DNA of 64,000 nt from Anaerohalosphaera lusitana (GTDB taxonomy: Bacteria > Planctomycetota > Phycisphaerae > Sedimentisphaerales > Anaerohalosphaeraceae). The position numbers and the translations under genes were made by a program. Shown here in pieces: positions 19,501 through 27,603 of the stretch (positions within the stretch are counted from its first letter, which is position 1; each line of letters begins with the position of its first letter). The notes beneath the pieces are model-generated. The model was not told the origin of the DNA. It did no database searches and saw only the letters and a program-made list of their open reading frames with translations. The stretch is from contig NZ_CP019791.1 of the NCBI RefSeq assembly GCF_002007645.1, positions 2,728,001 to 2,792,000 on the forward strand. Direction: 5' to 3'.

Positions 19501-19676
19501 TCGGGCGCCATCCCGTGGGCCTCCGCAAACACCGGAACCATCACCGGCGAGATATCCGGAAAGGCATCTACCGGCAGCTTTTTGTAATGATATATCCCCA
19601 GCGCAGCGATGCCGATTATCGCGAGTACTATGAAAAAACGATAGTGTAATGAAAATCTTACTATTTTATGGTGCAT
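16572..19676 (-). CDS. heavy-metal efflux RND transporter, CusA/CzcA family
   Basis: A 1034-residue inner-membrane proton antiporter subunit, full length for the HME-RND family. It has the usual two halves, each with one leading helix, a large periplasmic loop and five further helices. GMLGDGAIVMVEN in the TM4 region holds the acidic residues typical of the CzcA branch. It pumps divalent or monovalent metal ions through the adaptor and TolC-like proteins encoded just upstream. The metal cannot be read from sequence. The gene is 10 nt after the adaptor gene, and an IS630 remnant abuts its stop. Confidence 0.93.
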   Translation of the reverse strand: MHHKIVRFSLHYRFFIVLAIIGIAALGIYHYKKLPVDAFPDISPVMVPVFAEAHGMAPEEVERLITFPIESAMNGLPDVKQIKSTSAFGMAVIYVYFEDDTDIYFARQIVSERLNEALSQLPEMHEPPTLGPISTGLGQVFIYYLAMDEDTDTEGKDPSTYLRELNDWVVKYQLQTVPGVTDILSIGGHVLQYQIRVDPHALNKFDVGLEDIVAAVNKNNENAGGQFLVLGNEEYLVRGIGLVQDLEHIRNIHVKVTDGTPVKVEDVANVQYGKEIRRGVVSRNGRQEVVSGIVMKLYGTNTSNVIDRLYEKIPEVQDALPDGVELVPYYEQADLVDQATWTVKKALLQGAVLVIAVLFIFLGNLRSAFIVSLALPLCAFISIILMRLTGISANLMSLGGIAIGIGMLGDGAIVMVENIFRHLNTNAGNTLVKKTDIIYEAAREVAKPIIFSILIIITVFLPIFSLEDVEGKMFSPMAFTLSFAMFGSLIIAIVAAPALCTYLLKARKHKEFILVRFLKKLYKPLLSVVIDHRFIVLVLVILAFASSLLLVPHLGTEFIPTLEEGSILVGVTMAPATSLEKGKEIIQTLERKVMKFDAVEEVISRIGRPEAGSHPHPVNYAEVHIELKPKDQWENYSNKKELIAGLNESLSTYPGIQLNFTQPIQNAFDELLSGIKAQVAIKLFGEDLDILQARATEIRNSIDNIPGLVDLAVEQSLGQPQVQVIADRAACERYGINVSDILELVELAIGGEVVDNIYLNTRRFGIHVRYQEPYRSDPATIENLLVHGQDGKLIPLKEVAEVKEVVGPIQVNREKNQRRWIVQGNVRGRDLGSVVADIKDRIDGRIDLPAGYFVEYGGQFENQQRAMARLSIIVPIVLVLIFLLLYLTFGSIKEALLIIINVPLALIGGIVGLYLMKEYLSVPAAVGFIALFGIAVQNGVVLVSYINQLRQQGSDTKEAIISGALQRLRPVLMTAMTTVLGLLPLLLSDGIGSEVQRPLASVVVFGLSSATILTLFVIPAFYPWFAMKLEVESE

Positions 19677-19686
19677 ATCTGACTCC

Positions 19687-21075
19687 TTAGTGACCGTGGC
19701 CGGCGTGGCTGTCGAGAGTTGACGTGATGATCTTTGACTTGAGAGTAAACGCGCCCTGGGTTACGTAGGTCTGTCCGGGTGACAGGCCCGAGACTATCTG
19801 AACATGCGTTCTGCTCTCCAGTCCCGTCTTCACGAATGCCGGTTCAAAACCATGCTCGTCCTTGATAAAGACGCATTTTTGCTCATGAAGCCTTTGTACA
19901 GCGTTCTTTGGGACTATAATTGGAACTTCCTGATCTTTAACAGTGACCGTGCCCGTGACGTAAAGGCCCGGTCTCAGCTTGCCGGACTCATTCGACAGCA
20001 CAACACGAGCAAGCGCGGTTCTCGAATCGGCCCCCAGTATCGGTCCGACGTAGTCGATAGTACCTGTCTGATTAGATATCGCAGCCGGCGCGGAAACGGT
20101 AACCCTGCTCCCGGGCTCGACTGAGGCGAGATCCTTTGGATAAACCTGCAGGTCAACCCACACCGAGCTCAGGTCCGCGACTATATAGACCGGCGAAGAG
20201 GTATCGAGCAGTTCGCCCAGTACTATGTGTTTTTGAATGATGGTACCGTCGAACGGAGCCTTTATTTCATATCGTGTGAGCTGCTGATCGGGCTCCTCAG
20301 GCAGGTTCTGGATATATTGATCGCCAAAACCGATGGCCTGAAGCTTTTGCCGCGCGGCCCGTCTTTCGATCCGGGCTTCGGAGAGTGCCTGCTTTGCTGC
20401 AAGATAATCCTGCTCAGCGGAGACTTTGTCCTTCCAGAGCTTTTCTTCACGTTCGAATGTCAGCCTGGCCATTTCGAGTCTTTCGACAGCCGCAAGAAAT
20501 GCTGCTTTGGCATCAGCCAGCTCGCTGCTGTCGATCACTGCGATGACCTCGCCTTCTTTTACGGAGTCGCCGAGGCTCTTGTTTACCTTGATTGCAGCAC
20601 CCGGTACACGGGGAACAATATGGGCCATCCGGTCCTGGTTCACTCGGATCTCACCGGGAAGGGCGATCGTTTTCCTGATGGTGCCTGGACCCGCGACATC
20701 TGTTACAAGACCGATCTCTTCGATCTGTTCATCGGTGAGCTCAACGACCTGGGCTTCATCATGGTCGGCATGTGAGTCTTCGCTCTCTTCAGCGTGATCG
20801 TCGTGATCCGCATGCCCCTCGTCATGTTCATCATGGTCTGCGTGGTCATCGGGTTCTTGCTCGATATTTTCTGTATGCTCATCGTGGCCTTCATGGTCAC
20901 CATGGCCTTCATGGGTTGAGTGGTCAGCTTCCGCATGATCTTGATGCTCGCTGACTGAATCTGTATGACCCGGCATTTCGCCGCCCATTGTTTTGAAGTT
21001 GGTTGCCGCGATGTAACCTATACCTGCAACAAGGATCAAAACTGTTATAACTGTGATTATGTTTCTGGTCTTCAT
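19687..21075 (-). CDS. RND periplasmic adaptor, CusB/CzcB family, with His-rich N-terminus
   Basis: A 462-residue membrane fusion protein. An N-terminal helix (ITVITVLILVAGIGYIA) anchors it. Residues about 30 to 105 are an acidic His-rich stretch with repeated HxDH, GHDEH and HADHDEH motifs, a likely metal-binding segment. Next comes the adaptor core: lipoyl half (IVPRVPGAAIKVNKSLGDSVKEG), helical hairpin (FEREEKLWKDK) and the barrel domains. The ATG at 21075 follows GAGG and lies one base after the TolC gene's stop, so translation is probably coupled. Confidence 0.92.
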   Translation of the reverse strand: MKTRNIITVITVLILVAGIGYIAATNFKTMGGEMPGHTDSVSEHQDHAEADHSTHEGHGDHEGHDEHTENIEQEPDDHADHDEHDEGHADHDDHAEESEDSHADHDEAQVVELTDEQIEEIGLVTDVAGPGTIRKTIALPGEIRVNQDRMAHIVPRVPGAAIKVNKSLGDSVKEGEVIAVIDSSELADAKAAFLAAVERLEMARLTFEREEKLWKDKVSAEQDYLAAKQALSEARIERRAARQKLQAIGFGDQYIQNLPEEPDQQLTRYEIKAPFDGTIIQKHIVLGELLDTSSPVYIVADLSSVWVDLQVYPKDLASVEPGSRVTVSAPAAISNQTGTIDYVGPILGADSRTALARVVLSNESGKLRPGLYVTGTVTVKDQEVPIIVPKNAVQRLHEQKCVFIKDEHGFEPAFVKTGLESRTHVQIVSGLSPGQTYVTQGAFTLKSKIITSTLDSHAGHGH

Positions 21076-21076
21076 A

Positions 21077-22432
21077 TTATTCCTCGCTGTCACTAAGATT
21101 TTCAGAACTTGTTTCCGTTCCGGTGAGACGGGCTATTTCGGTTTTAGCCAGGTGATACTCTGCAAGGCTCTCAAGCCACTCGCTCCTTACATCAAACAGA
21201 GTGCGTTGAGCATCGAGCACATTCAGGTAGTCAATTTTACCCGCATTGTATGCTTTCTGTGATGTCTGGAACATGCGCTCGGCCCGGGGCAGTATCTCGT
21301 CACGAAGGGAGATCACCTGGGCATGGGCATTTGCAAGTTCCTGGTAGGCTTGGATCAACTCATTATGCAATTCGATCTGGGCCGCCGTTTGCTGGTATCT
21401 GGTTCGGCCCAGATTGTAAACGGCTTCTTTGATCGATCCCTGATTGCGGTCCGACAAAGGCAGCGGGATCGAAACGCCGAACAAAAACGCATTGTCATCG
21501 GTCTCGTTGAACCGCTGCATACCCGCTCCGATCGCGATGTTCGGTACTGCGCGGGCCTTTTCCAGTTTCAACTGGGCCCGGCTTTTATTGACCATCTGCT
21601 TCCATCGTGCGTACTCAGGCGTTTCGGGCAGTTGTTTTTCGAGAGCTTCGAGTGCGGGCAGCTCGGTGATCTCTTCCAGATCGCCCAAAGCTGTACTGAA
21701 CGTTGCCTTTGGCTGTCCCCAGAAATGGGCCAGTCGGCTCCGTGCAGATTCGAGCCTGCGTTCAGCCTGGCCCAGCTCCCTTTTGAGGTTTTCCAGCTCG
21801 ATCGCTGCACGATCGCTTTCGATCTGTGTATCCCTGCCCGCTGCGACCCGCTTTCTTACCGCGTCATACGACGCCTTTGACAGGTTCAGCAGCTCCCGGG
21901 TGAGTTCGAGTTTCTCCTGGGCCCGAAGGACGGCAATGAAAGCACTGGTGGTGTCGCTGAAAAGTTCCAGTTTTTTGTTCCGGTACTCGCTCGCAGCGAT
22001 CTTTTTGTCAAAGGCTGCGACATCGCTTCTTTTCTGCGCCTTATCCGCCAGCTCGATTACCTGGCTGAGGACGATCACTGTTTCAGCAGCGTCGAATCCG
22101 CTGCTCTCACCCGTACCTCCGACCTCTTCGACTTCGATCTCGAGTTCTGGATTAGGCGTAAGACCTGCCTGAAGCTGGCGAGCCTGTGCTGCCCTCACCT
22201 CCAGCGAAAATGATTTCAGCTCCGGATTTTGTACGAGTGTCAAACCCAGAGCACGGGCCAGTGTCAATTCACCTCTCGGCTCCTCGAACGATACAGCCGA
22301 GTCAATGTTAATGTTCTTGCAGGCATCCTTGACGGTCCGGCCCGCTGCGACTGGGTCATTTGGAGCGGTCTGCCCCATACATCCTGCTGCAAAAACAGCA
22401 GCCAGCATGTTGCAAATGAAAAAATTGCGCAT
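21077..22432 (-). CDS. TolC-family outer membrane efflux protein, lipoprotein (CusC/CzcC-like)
   Basis: A 451-residue outer membrane channel with two OEP repeats rich in long helices (ARQLQAGLTPNPELEIEVEE, and later YNAGKIDYLNVLDAQ). The ATG at 22432 opens a lipoprotein signal with lipobox FAAGC and has GGGAG upstream; a start at 22492 would put 20 residues before the signal. It is the first structural gene of the efflux trio and follows a small His-rich gene by 88 nt. Confidence 0.9.
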   Translation of the reverse strand: MRNFFICNMLAAVFAAGCMGQTAPNDPVAAGRTVKDACKNINIDSAVSFEEPRGELTLARALGLTLVQNPELKSFSLEVRAAQARQLQAGLTPNPELEIEVEEVGGTGESSGFDAAETVIVLSQVIELADKAQKRSDVAAFDKKIAASEYRNKKLELFSDTTSAFIAVLRAQEKLELTRELLNLSKASYDAVRKRVAAGRDTQIESDRAAIELENLKRELGQAERRLESARSRLAHFWGQPKATFSTALGDLEEITELPALEALEKQLPETPEYARWKQMVNKSRAQLKLEKARAVPNIAIGAGMQRFNETDDNAFLFGVSIPLPLSDRNQGSIKEAVYNLGRTRYQQTAAQIELHNELIQAYQELANAHAQVISLRDEILPRAERMFQTSQKAYNAGKIDYLNVLDAQRTLFDVRSEWLESLAEYHLAKTEIARLTGTETSSENLSDSEE

Positions 22433-22520
22433 AATACAAACTCCCTGAGGTAGAAAGTTAGCGAAAAGTTCCTGCCACGCGCGCAGGAACATCAGTAAAC
22501 TTCATTCAAGGGAGTCTGGA

Positions 22521-22931
22521 TCAGACTATAATGATGACAGACTGCAGGGGCTCGTGATACCGAAAAAGCCCTGATCGGGGCTTTGGAACAGTCACGGCAC
22601 AAGCCTGTGAGTAGGCGTTCAGATATGATCGCAGAGGAGCAGATTCTGCTGTCTGTGAGAAGGTTTTTGATAACTTGAGCCTGTGGGCGATCGCGTCCGC
22701 TGTCAGCAGCGAATCATTGCAATGGTCATGTGATGAAGCGATGGTTGAGCCGTTATGCTCTGCTGCATGATCGCCCCCCGCACTGTCGCTTTCCGCACAG
22801 TGGCAGTGGTCATGGCCGGGCGCCTCGATCGCTACATGACCGTCCGAGCCGTGACAGAGCACCGCAAACCCGGCAAACGGACTGCAGAAGATCAGCACTA
22901 TTAGCAGCATTGTTAGGCTTTTATCATACAT
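22521..22931 (-). CDS. small exported His/Cys-rich protein heading the metal efflux operon
   Basis: A 136-residue protein with a signal peptide (MLLIVLIFCSPFAGFAVLC) and a middle segment full of metal ligands: CHGSDGH, GHDHCHC, GGDHAAEH and SSHDHCND. I do not recognise a named family. Position and composition suggest a periplasmic metal-binding or sensing partner of the efflux system. A promoter-like pair (22940-22968) places the -10 box only 8 nt before this ATG, so the transcript may be nearly leaderless, or translation may begin at the Met seven codons later. Confidence 0.7.
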   Translation of the reverse strand: MYDKSLTMLLIVLIFCSPFAGFAVLCHGSDGHVAIEAPGHDHCHCAESDSAGGDHAAEHNGSTIASSHDHCNDSLLTADAIAHRLKLSKTFSQTAESAPLRSYLNAYSQACAVTVPKPRSGLFRYHEPLQSVIIIV

Positions 22932-22939
22932 GATTTGGA

Positions 22940-22968
22940 ATAATATAAATTATGTGAGTAAAAATCAA
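22940..22968 (-). promoter_or_regulatory. candidate sigma-70 promoter of the metal efflux operon
   Basis: On the minus strand TTGATT (22968-22963) and TATTAT (22945-22940) are separated by 17 nt. This is the only good pair in the 203-nt gap 22932-23134. No MerR-type dyad between the boxes was found, and the rest of the gap shows nothing else I can name. Confidence 0.5.
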
Positions 22969-23134
22969 CCAAAATTTATATGTGGAAATGAGCGACACCT
23001 GGATTCAGGGCTACTTAGTGCCTATTGATAATCGGTCATAACGTAAAGGAAATGTCATTAAATCCGATGGAGTTGGTGATTAATTTGCGACTATTAATCG
23101 CTATAGGACAAAAATAGCTATTATCTTACAGGGC

Positions 23135-26100
23135 TCAGGATAACCAGACATCAATTCTGTTTATCTGCCGCTGGCGGATCTTTTCAGCGATATCTCCGCT
23201 CACGCAACTGCTCTCAAATGTCTTGCCGCCATCTATCTGATATTTTTTCACGCTGGCTGCATCCGTGCCGAAAGTGTCTTTGTCCACAGGATTGTGATAA
23301 ACAAGCAGTATCGAACCCAGCAGTGAACAAGCGAAACTGCCGGCCGGTATTTCTACGCTTTCGCCTTTCCATGTTATCGTTCTATCTTCCGTGGTGAACC
23401 ATTCGGCAGGCAGAACGGGATTCAATGCAAAGCAAAGCTGATTGTCTTGCATAAAGAACAGTCTTTTGCCCACCGTGAGCAGCAGCCAGATGCTTATGAA
23501 TTCAGCGGTGCTGCCGCTTAGCCTCGCGATAAAGCCCCTACCTACCGCTTTTTTGTCGGGGTTTGCTGAGGAAGCGATAAATGAGCTGTTTTCGAGAATG
23601 CTTCTGCCGTAGACGTTGGGGTCCATGAAGGGGACGAGCATAGTTTTCGCATCTGAGAAGAACTCTTCATAGAGATCATTGCGCAAAAGCTCAAGCAGAT
23701 ACTTGTAAGACATGTGCAGCCAGATGGATTCGTTTTCGAACCAGCCTCTTGTGAATGTGCGTGCGCGGCCGATCTCCGCGGGGCAGTCGTTTAGGCATTC
23801 ATTGAGCTTGTACATCTGAAGTGCCTCATCGAGAAGCGGGCTCTTTCGAACTGCACCGTATACTTCTCTCGCCTGCTCCTGATCCGAGATGAGTCGCAGA
23901 TAATGCACCTGGCCTTCAAGGAATAGGGGCATAGGTTTCTGCTTGAAGCTCTTGACTGTGAGTTTGGGTGTTCCGTCGCTGTCTCTTTTGCAATGCTCAT
24001 CGATGGCGGTCTCGACTGGCTCATTCATGAAATAGGTGTGCAGCAGGCCAGTTTGCTTATCTTTAGATCGCTCGATGGCTGTTAGTGATCTTCCTTTGAC
24101 TCCTTCGAGAAGTTTGCCAAGAACGTCTTTGTTTACGACACGGCTTTTGCCGCAAACATTCTTACGAATGCGTTGCCTGAAGGCTTCGCGAATTAAAGCG
24201 GATCTGTCCCAGGAATATTGATCAGCCTTGAGATCATTGACGACTTCGTCGATCAGGTCAGCGACCTCGACTGGGAACGACGTGTCGGGCATGTCAGCGA
24301 GGTACTGCTGCATCCAAGCAGCCATTCGGCCCAGCTCAGCGACTTCACAGGTCGAAGAGCCGAACAGTCCCGGCAGACCGTTCAATGCATCGTTCCAGCC
24401 TGGTCGCCCAGCTTCCATTTCGATTCCGCAGCAGGCAGAGTCGAACGATACAGCTTTGATCGCGAGCAGCGCACAGAGCTTGCCGAAGATGGTTACAGCA
24501 GGCAACTCTGTTTCACTGACGCTGCCGTCGACTACTGCATGGAGCTGGACAGGACCATAGGGTTTGAGCAGATATTTTTCGTTTCTACTGACTACATGAG
24601 CACCTTCATCGAACCATGAGATCTCGGCCGGCCCGTTGAGCATCTTGACTACCTTGTCGGGATAGACAGCTTCGAAGGTTTCAAGCATGTCCGTGATATA
24701 GGTCCAGTGGTCTACCCAGTATCCGCCTTCATGGCCGGAGGCGATCAGTTTGCGATTGCATTTTGCCAGCAGCTCGTGCAGCCATTCAAGTTCATTTTCG
24801 AGTTCGATGCCGTTGGTATGGAACCAGTTGAGCAGAGAACCGGGGTGGAAAGGTTTACAAAGCAGTGCGTCGAATTCTCGTGCTGGCCGTTCGTCGCAGT
24901 CAGGGCGTATGTCCTGCGGACTTATCTCCTCCGGAAGGACCCACCTGTATCCTTCTACACCGAGGGGGTTGTAGCCGTCTGCCTGGATCAGATAGACGAA
25001 CATTTTTATTTCTTCGTCGAGCAGATCGGGATACAGAATAATGTCTGAGCGTCTGTTCTGACAAACGTCACGATAATTACCCGGACCGCTGGATAGTGGA
25101 TGAGGTGGCAGCTCAAAGAAATTATAGTCACGTTCCAGATCGCCATGTCTGCGAGAATACAGCGGCAGGGGGGTCGGACCGTCTTTGCTCGGCAGCATCA
25201 CAGGAACACCGCCGCGAAGGACATTATCCAGTAGATTCTGGCGTGCGTACCAGTCAAGTGAAAGATGGTTAGAAACTGTGAGACACTGTTCTGTCGTGGT
25301 CGCGATCAGGTTCCTGCTTTGGTCGGACAGTTGATCGACGTGCTCAGTATCATTGAAACTGGCAAGATATTGCTCGGTTATCTTCTCATTGGAGCCCATC
25401 CCCGCGACGGCTGTCAGTTTAACAGACTGACCGGCTTCGAGCTCACAATCCACTGGTACAAGAGCACAGGGCAGACGGTTTTCCCAGACCTGTTCATCTC
25501 TTGCTAAATTATGATTTGCGATAAAACGGCGGGGAGTGACGAGATCGTATCCATGGCCGAAAACCACGTCAGGATCCACTATCGGCTCTAAGGCTTCTAT
25601 GCCGTTGCCGCCATCTAACCAGGCAGCATAAAAATTGCCCTTCTCAACTTTGATGACCTCTGCCTCGTCATGGGCAAGGACCTTGGGCGAGCAAAACGGC
25701 ACCTTGCCCGCAATGAGTCTTACAGAAGCATACGCCTCATTGATATGACGCATGGCTTTTATTGCGAAATCGGCGAAACCGGCAGGTAGTATCAGTGCAA
25801 GGCCGTCGAGCATGTTGAGCTTTATCTTTTGTGAAGATGCATTGGTCACTGTGACGCGCCTTATCAGCGAACCAACCGGCTGATCAACAGGCGAAAAATA
25901 TTCGATCTCAAAATCTAAGCCGATGTCCTTGTTCTGTTCGCGAATTGTGAGCCTGTCCGCTTCAATGGTCATTGATCTGGCGTACCCGGCGTCTGGGCTT
26001 TGCTGGTCGTTCTGGAAAGGCTCGTAATATTTCCCGTCGACTTTGCAGAATGTACGAAAACCCTGGATACCAACCTGCTGATAGGCCCAGTTTGCGGGAA

Positions 26101-26308
26101 GAAATTCGGCTATAGCGTTGTCTTTATCGCCTACGCCGAAAGATACCACTGCCTGACCTCGGTTGACGTACATGCACCAGAGCGGAACACCCCGCAAACC
26201 GCCAATACCCGGTAGAAAACTGGAAAAAGCCGGACCTTTGTCATAATTGGCAATTCGGTAGCTGCCGTCAGCCTGAAGTTCGTGTGATGTGGTTATTTTT
26301 CTATCCAT
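23135..26308 (-). CDS. cytoplasmic glycoside-phosphorylase-like enzyme (GH94 superfamily)
   Basis: A protein of 1057 residues (1077 if the ATG at 26308 is replaced by that at 26368) without a signal peptide. The N-terminal beta-sandwich starts with NYDKGPAFSSFLPGIGGLRG and IPLW/YVNRGQ-type motifs. The (alpha/alpha)6 barrel includes GNYRDVCQNRRSD and GRPGWNDALNGLPGLFGSS, where the WND Asp would be the general acid. This is the COG3459 'cellobiose phosphorylase' style of protein but longer than classical GH94, more like the beta-1,3-glucan phosphorylases of GH149/GH161. It lies about 100 nt after lacI (44 nt with the longer start), same strand, so probably in one operon. The substrate is inferred as beta-glucan oligosaccharides. 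Confidence 0.7.
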   Translation of the reverse strand: MDRKITTSHELQADGSYRIANYDKGPAFSSFLPGIGGLRGVPLWCMYVNRGQAVVSFGVGDKDNAIAEFLPANWAYQQVGIQGFRTFCKVDGKYYEPFQNDQQSPDAGYARSMTIEADRLTIREQNKDIGLDFEIEYFSPVDQPVGSLIRRVTVTNASSQKIKLNMLDGLALILPAGFADFAIKAMRHINEAYASVRLIAGKVPFCSPKVLAHDEAEVIKVEKGNFYAAWLDGGNGIEALEPIVDPDVVFGHGYDLVTPRRFIANHNLARDEQVWENRLPCALVPVDCELEAGQSVKLTAVAGMGSNEKITEQYLASFNDTEHVDQLSDQSRNLIATTTEQCLTVSNHLSLDWYARQNLLDNVLRGGVPVMLPSKDGPTPLPLYSRRHGDLERDYNFFELPPHPLSSGPGNYRDVCQNRRSDIILYPDLLDEEIKMFVYLIQADGYNPLGVEGYRWVLPEEISPQDIRPDCDERPAREFDALLCKPFHPGSLLNWFHTNGIELENELEWLHELLAKCNRKLIASGHEGGYWVDHWTYITDMLETFEAVYPDKVVKMLNGPAEISWFDEGAHVVSRNEKYLLKPYGPVQLHAVVDGSVSETELPAVTIFGKLCALLAIKAVSFDSACCGIEMEAGRPGWNDALNGLPGLFGSSTCEVAELGRMAAWMQQYLADMPDTSFPVEVADLIDEVVNDLKADQYSWDRSALIREAFRQRIRKNVCGKSRVVNKDVLGKLLEGVKGRSLTAIERSKDKQTGLLHTYFMNEPVETAIDEHCKRDSDGTPKLTVKSFKQKPMPLFLEGQVHYLRLISDQEQAREVYGAVRKSPLLDEALQMYKLNECLNDCPAEIGRARTFTRGWFENESIWLHMSYKYLLELLRNDLYEEFFSDAKTMLVPFMDPNVYGRSILENSSFIASSANPDKKAVGRGFIARLSGSTAEFISIWLLLTVGKRLFFMQDNQLCFALNPVLPAEWFTTEDRTITWKGESVEIPAGSFACSLLGSILLVYHNPVDKDTFGTDAASVKKYQIDGGKTFESSCVSGDIAEKIRQRQINRIDVWLS

Positions 26309-26412
26309 TTGTCCCGCCGTGGGTTTAAAAACAAGTCCGGTCCCCGAACAGCTAAAATGCCCGGGCATTCTGTCTTAGGAATTACTTAAGAGTATAGGAA
26401 GAAGCTTGTCAT

Positions 26413-27441
26413 TTAAGTGGATGCTGGCGCTGCGGTGGATTCACGCAGAACGAGCTTCTCTTCAAGCTTTACTAATCTATTCAGTTCCTGCTTAGGGCTT
26501 TTTATCTTCTCCAGCAGAAGCTCAGCAGCGATTCTGCCCATATCACGCGTTCGCAGATCTATGAATGTCAGACGAGGGCTCATGATCCTGTTAGCGTATT
26601 CGTCACAAAAGCAGATAAGGCTCAGACGTTCAGGGACGCTTATTCCGTGTGCGTGGGCCGCCTGCATCAGATTCAGCCCGCCCATATGTCCGTAAGCGAC
26701 CGCTGCAGTTGCTCCGCGTGCAATGACAACTGATTCTAGAAACTTATCGGCCGAGGCGCAGACGTCGCCTTTACCGAAAATGGGCTCAAGGCCCAGCCGG
26801 GACATTTCAGACAAGTATGTTGAGAAGCGATCCTGGAGACTGCTGTGTCCCTGCAGAACCTTCCCGACAGGACCCGCGTATGCGATCTTTTTGTGACCGA
26901 ATTCGGCAAGGTGATTTATCGCCTCCACCATGCCGCAGACATCGTCAGGTACCACAGACGCACCGTTCTCACCGGCAGGGCCGTTCACGACGACGTAGGG
27001 TATGCCCGAAGACTCAAGCTCCTGCATCGTGGTTTCGCTGCAGCTTGCAAGTACTATCACACCATCAACACGCCAGGCAGGCAGCTCGGAATCAGTTTTG
27101 CTGTGAGAGGACATATCTATAGTGACGTCAAAACCTTCACCCGACTCATCGAGAACCGCCGTAGCATTGTTGACCACGGTCTGATAAATGTTACCGAGCT
27201 CGCTGAGAGCGTGTGAACCGCCCAATATGCTGATCATTCGTGTCTTACTTTTCGTGAGACTCTGTGCGATCAGGTTGGGTCGATAGTTGAGCTGTTTGGC
27301 AGCATCTATCACGCGGCTGCGCACCTCCTCTTTGACGGAAAAACCGTTGCCCAGCTTATTGTTGAGCACGCGGCTTACTGTGGACTTGCTTACGCCCGCA
27401 CGCTTTGCCACGTCGCTTAGATTTGCAGTTGCATTCGACAT
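26413..27441 (-). CDS. LacI-family transcriptional regulator
   Basis: A 342-residue repressor. The helix-turn-helix and hinge helix are clear at the N-terminus (LSDVAKRAGVSKSTVSRVLN, then YRPNLIAQSL), followed by a periplasmic-binding-protein-like sensor domain. Its own promoter carries a 14-nt palindrome with the CG centre expected for LacI proteins, placed over the predicted transcription start, so it is probably self-regulated. The same palindrome occurs at five more places between 29.6 and 37.4 kb, all in gaps beside sugar genes. The inducer is likely a breakdown product of the glucan handled by those genes. Confidence 0.93.
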   Translation of the reverse strand: MSNATANLSDVAKRAGVSKSTVSRVLNNKLGNGFSVKEEVRSRVIDAAKQLNYRPNLIAQSLTKSKTRMISILGGSHALSELGNIYQTVVNNATAVLDESGEGFDVTIDMSSHSKTDSELPAWRVDGVIVLASCSETTMQELESSGIPYVVVNGPAGENGASVVPDDVCGMVEAINHLAEFGHKKIAYAGPVGKVLQGHSSLQDRFSTYLSEMSRLGLEPIFGKGDVCASADKFLESVVIARGATAAVAYGHMGGLNLMQAAHAHGISVPERLSLICFCDEYANRIMSPRLTFIDLRTRDMGRIAAELLLEKIKSPKQELNRLVKLEEKLVLRESTAAPAST

Positions 27442-27487
27442 AATCTATCCCTTCTAATCCAGCCAAATCTCATTGCTAAAATATTGT

Positions 27488-27535
27488 AGCAATCGGTTGC
27501 TTGTTAATTATATCATTATCAGACACTTGAGTCAA
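27488..27535 (-). promoter_or_regulatory. lacI promoter with operator copy A
   Basis: Minus strand: TTGACT (27535-27530), 17 nt, TATAAT (27512-27507), then the palindrome AGCAACCGATTGCT at 27501-27488 starting 5 nt after the -10 box. The operator covers the expected start of transcription, a standard layout for repression and self-regulation. Confidence 0.8.
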
Positions 27536-27603
27536 TGCCTATATGACGGCAGTTTGTTAAGTTGCATGTATTGTACGTCTATATACAGATGTCCTGTTCG
27601 GTA

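Noticed and set aside
20703-20954. Met/Thr-rich and His/Arg-rich short frames around the His-rich adaptor segment
   Set aside because: They are other frames of the repetitive His-coding stretch of the adaptor gene.
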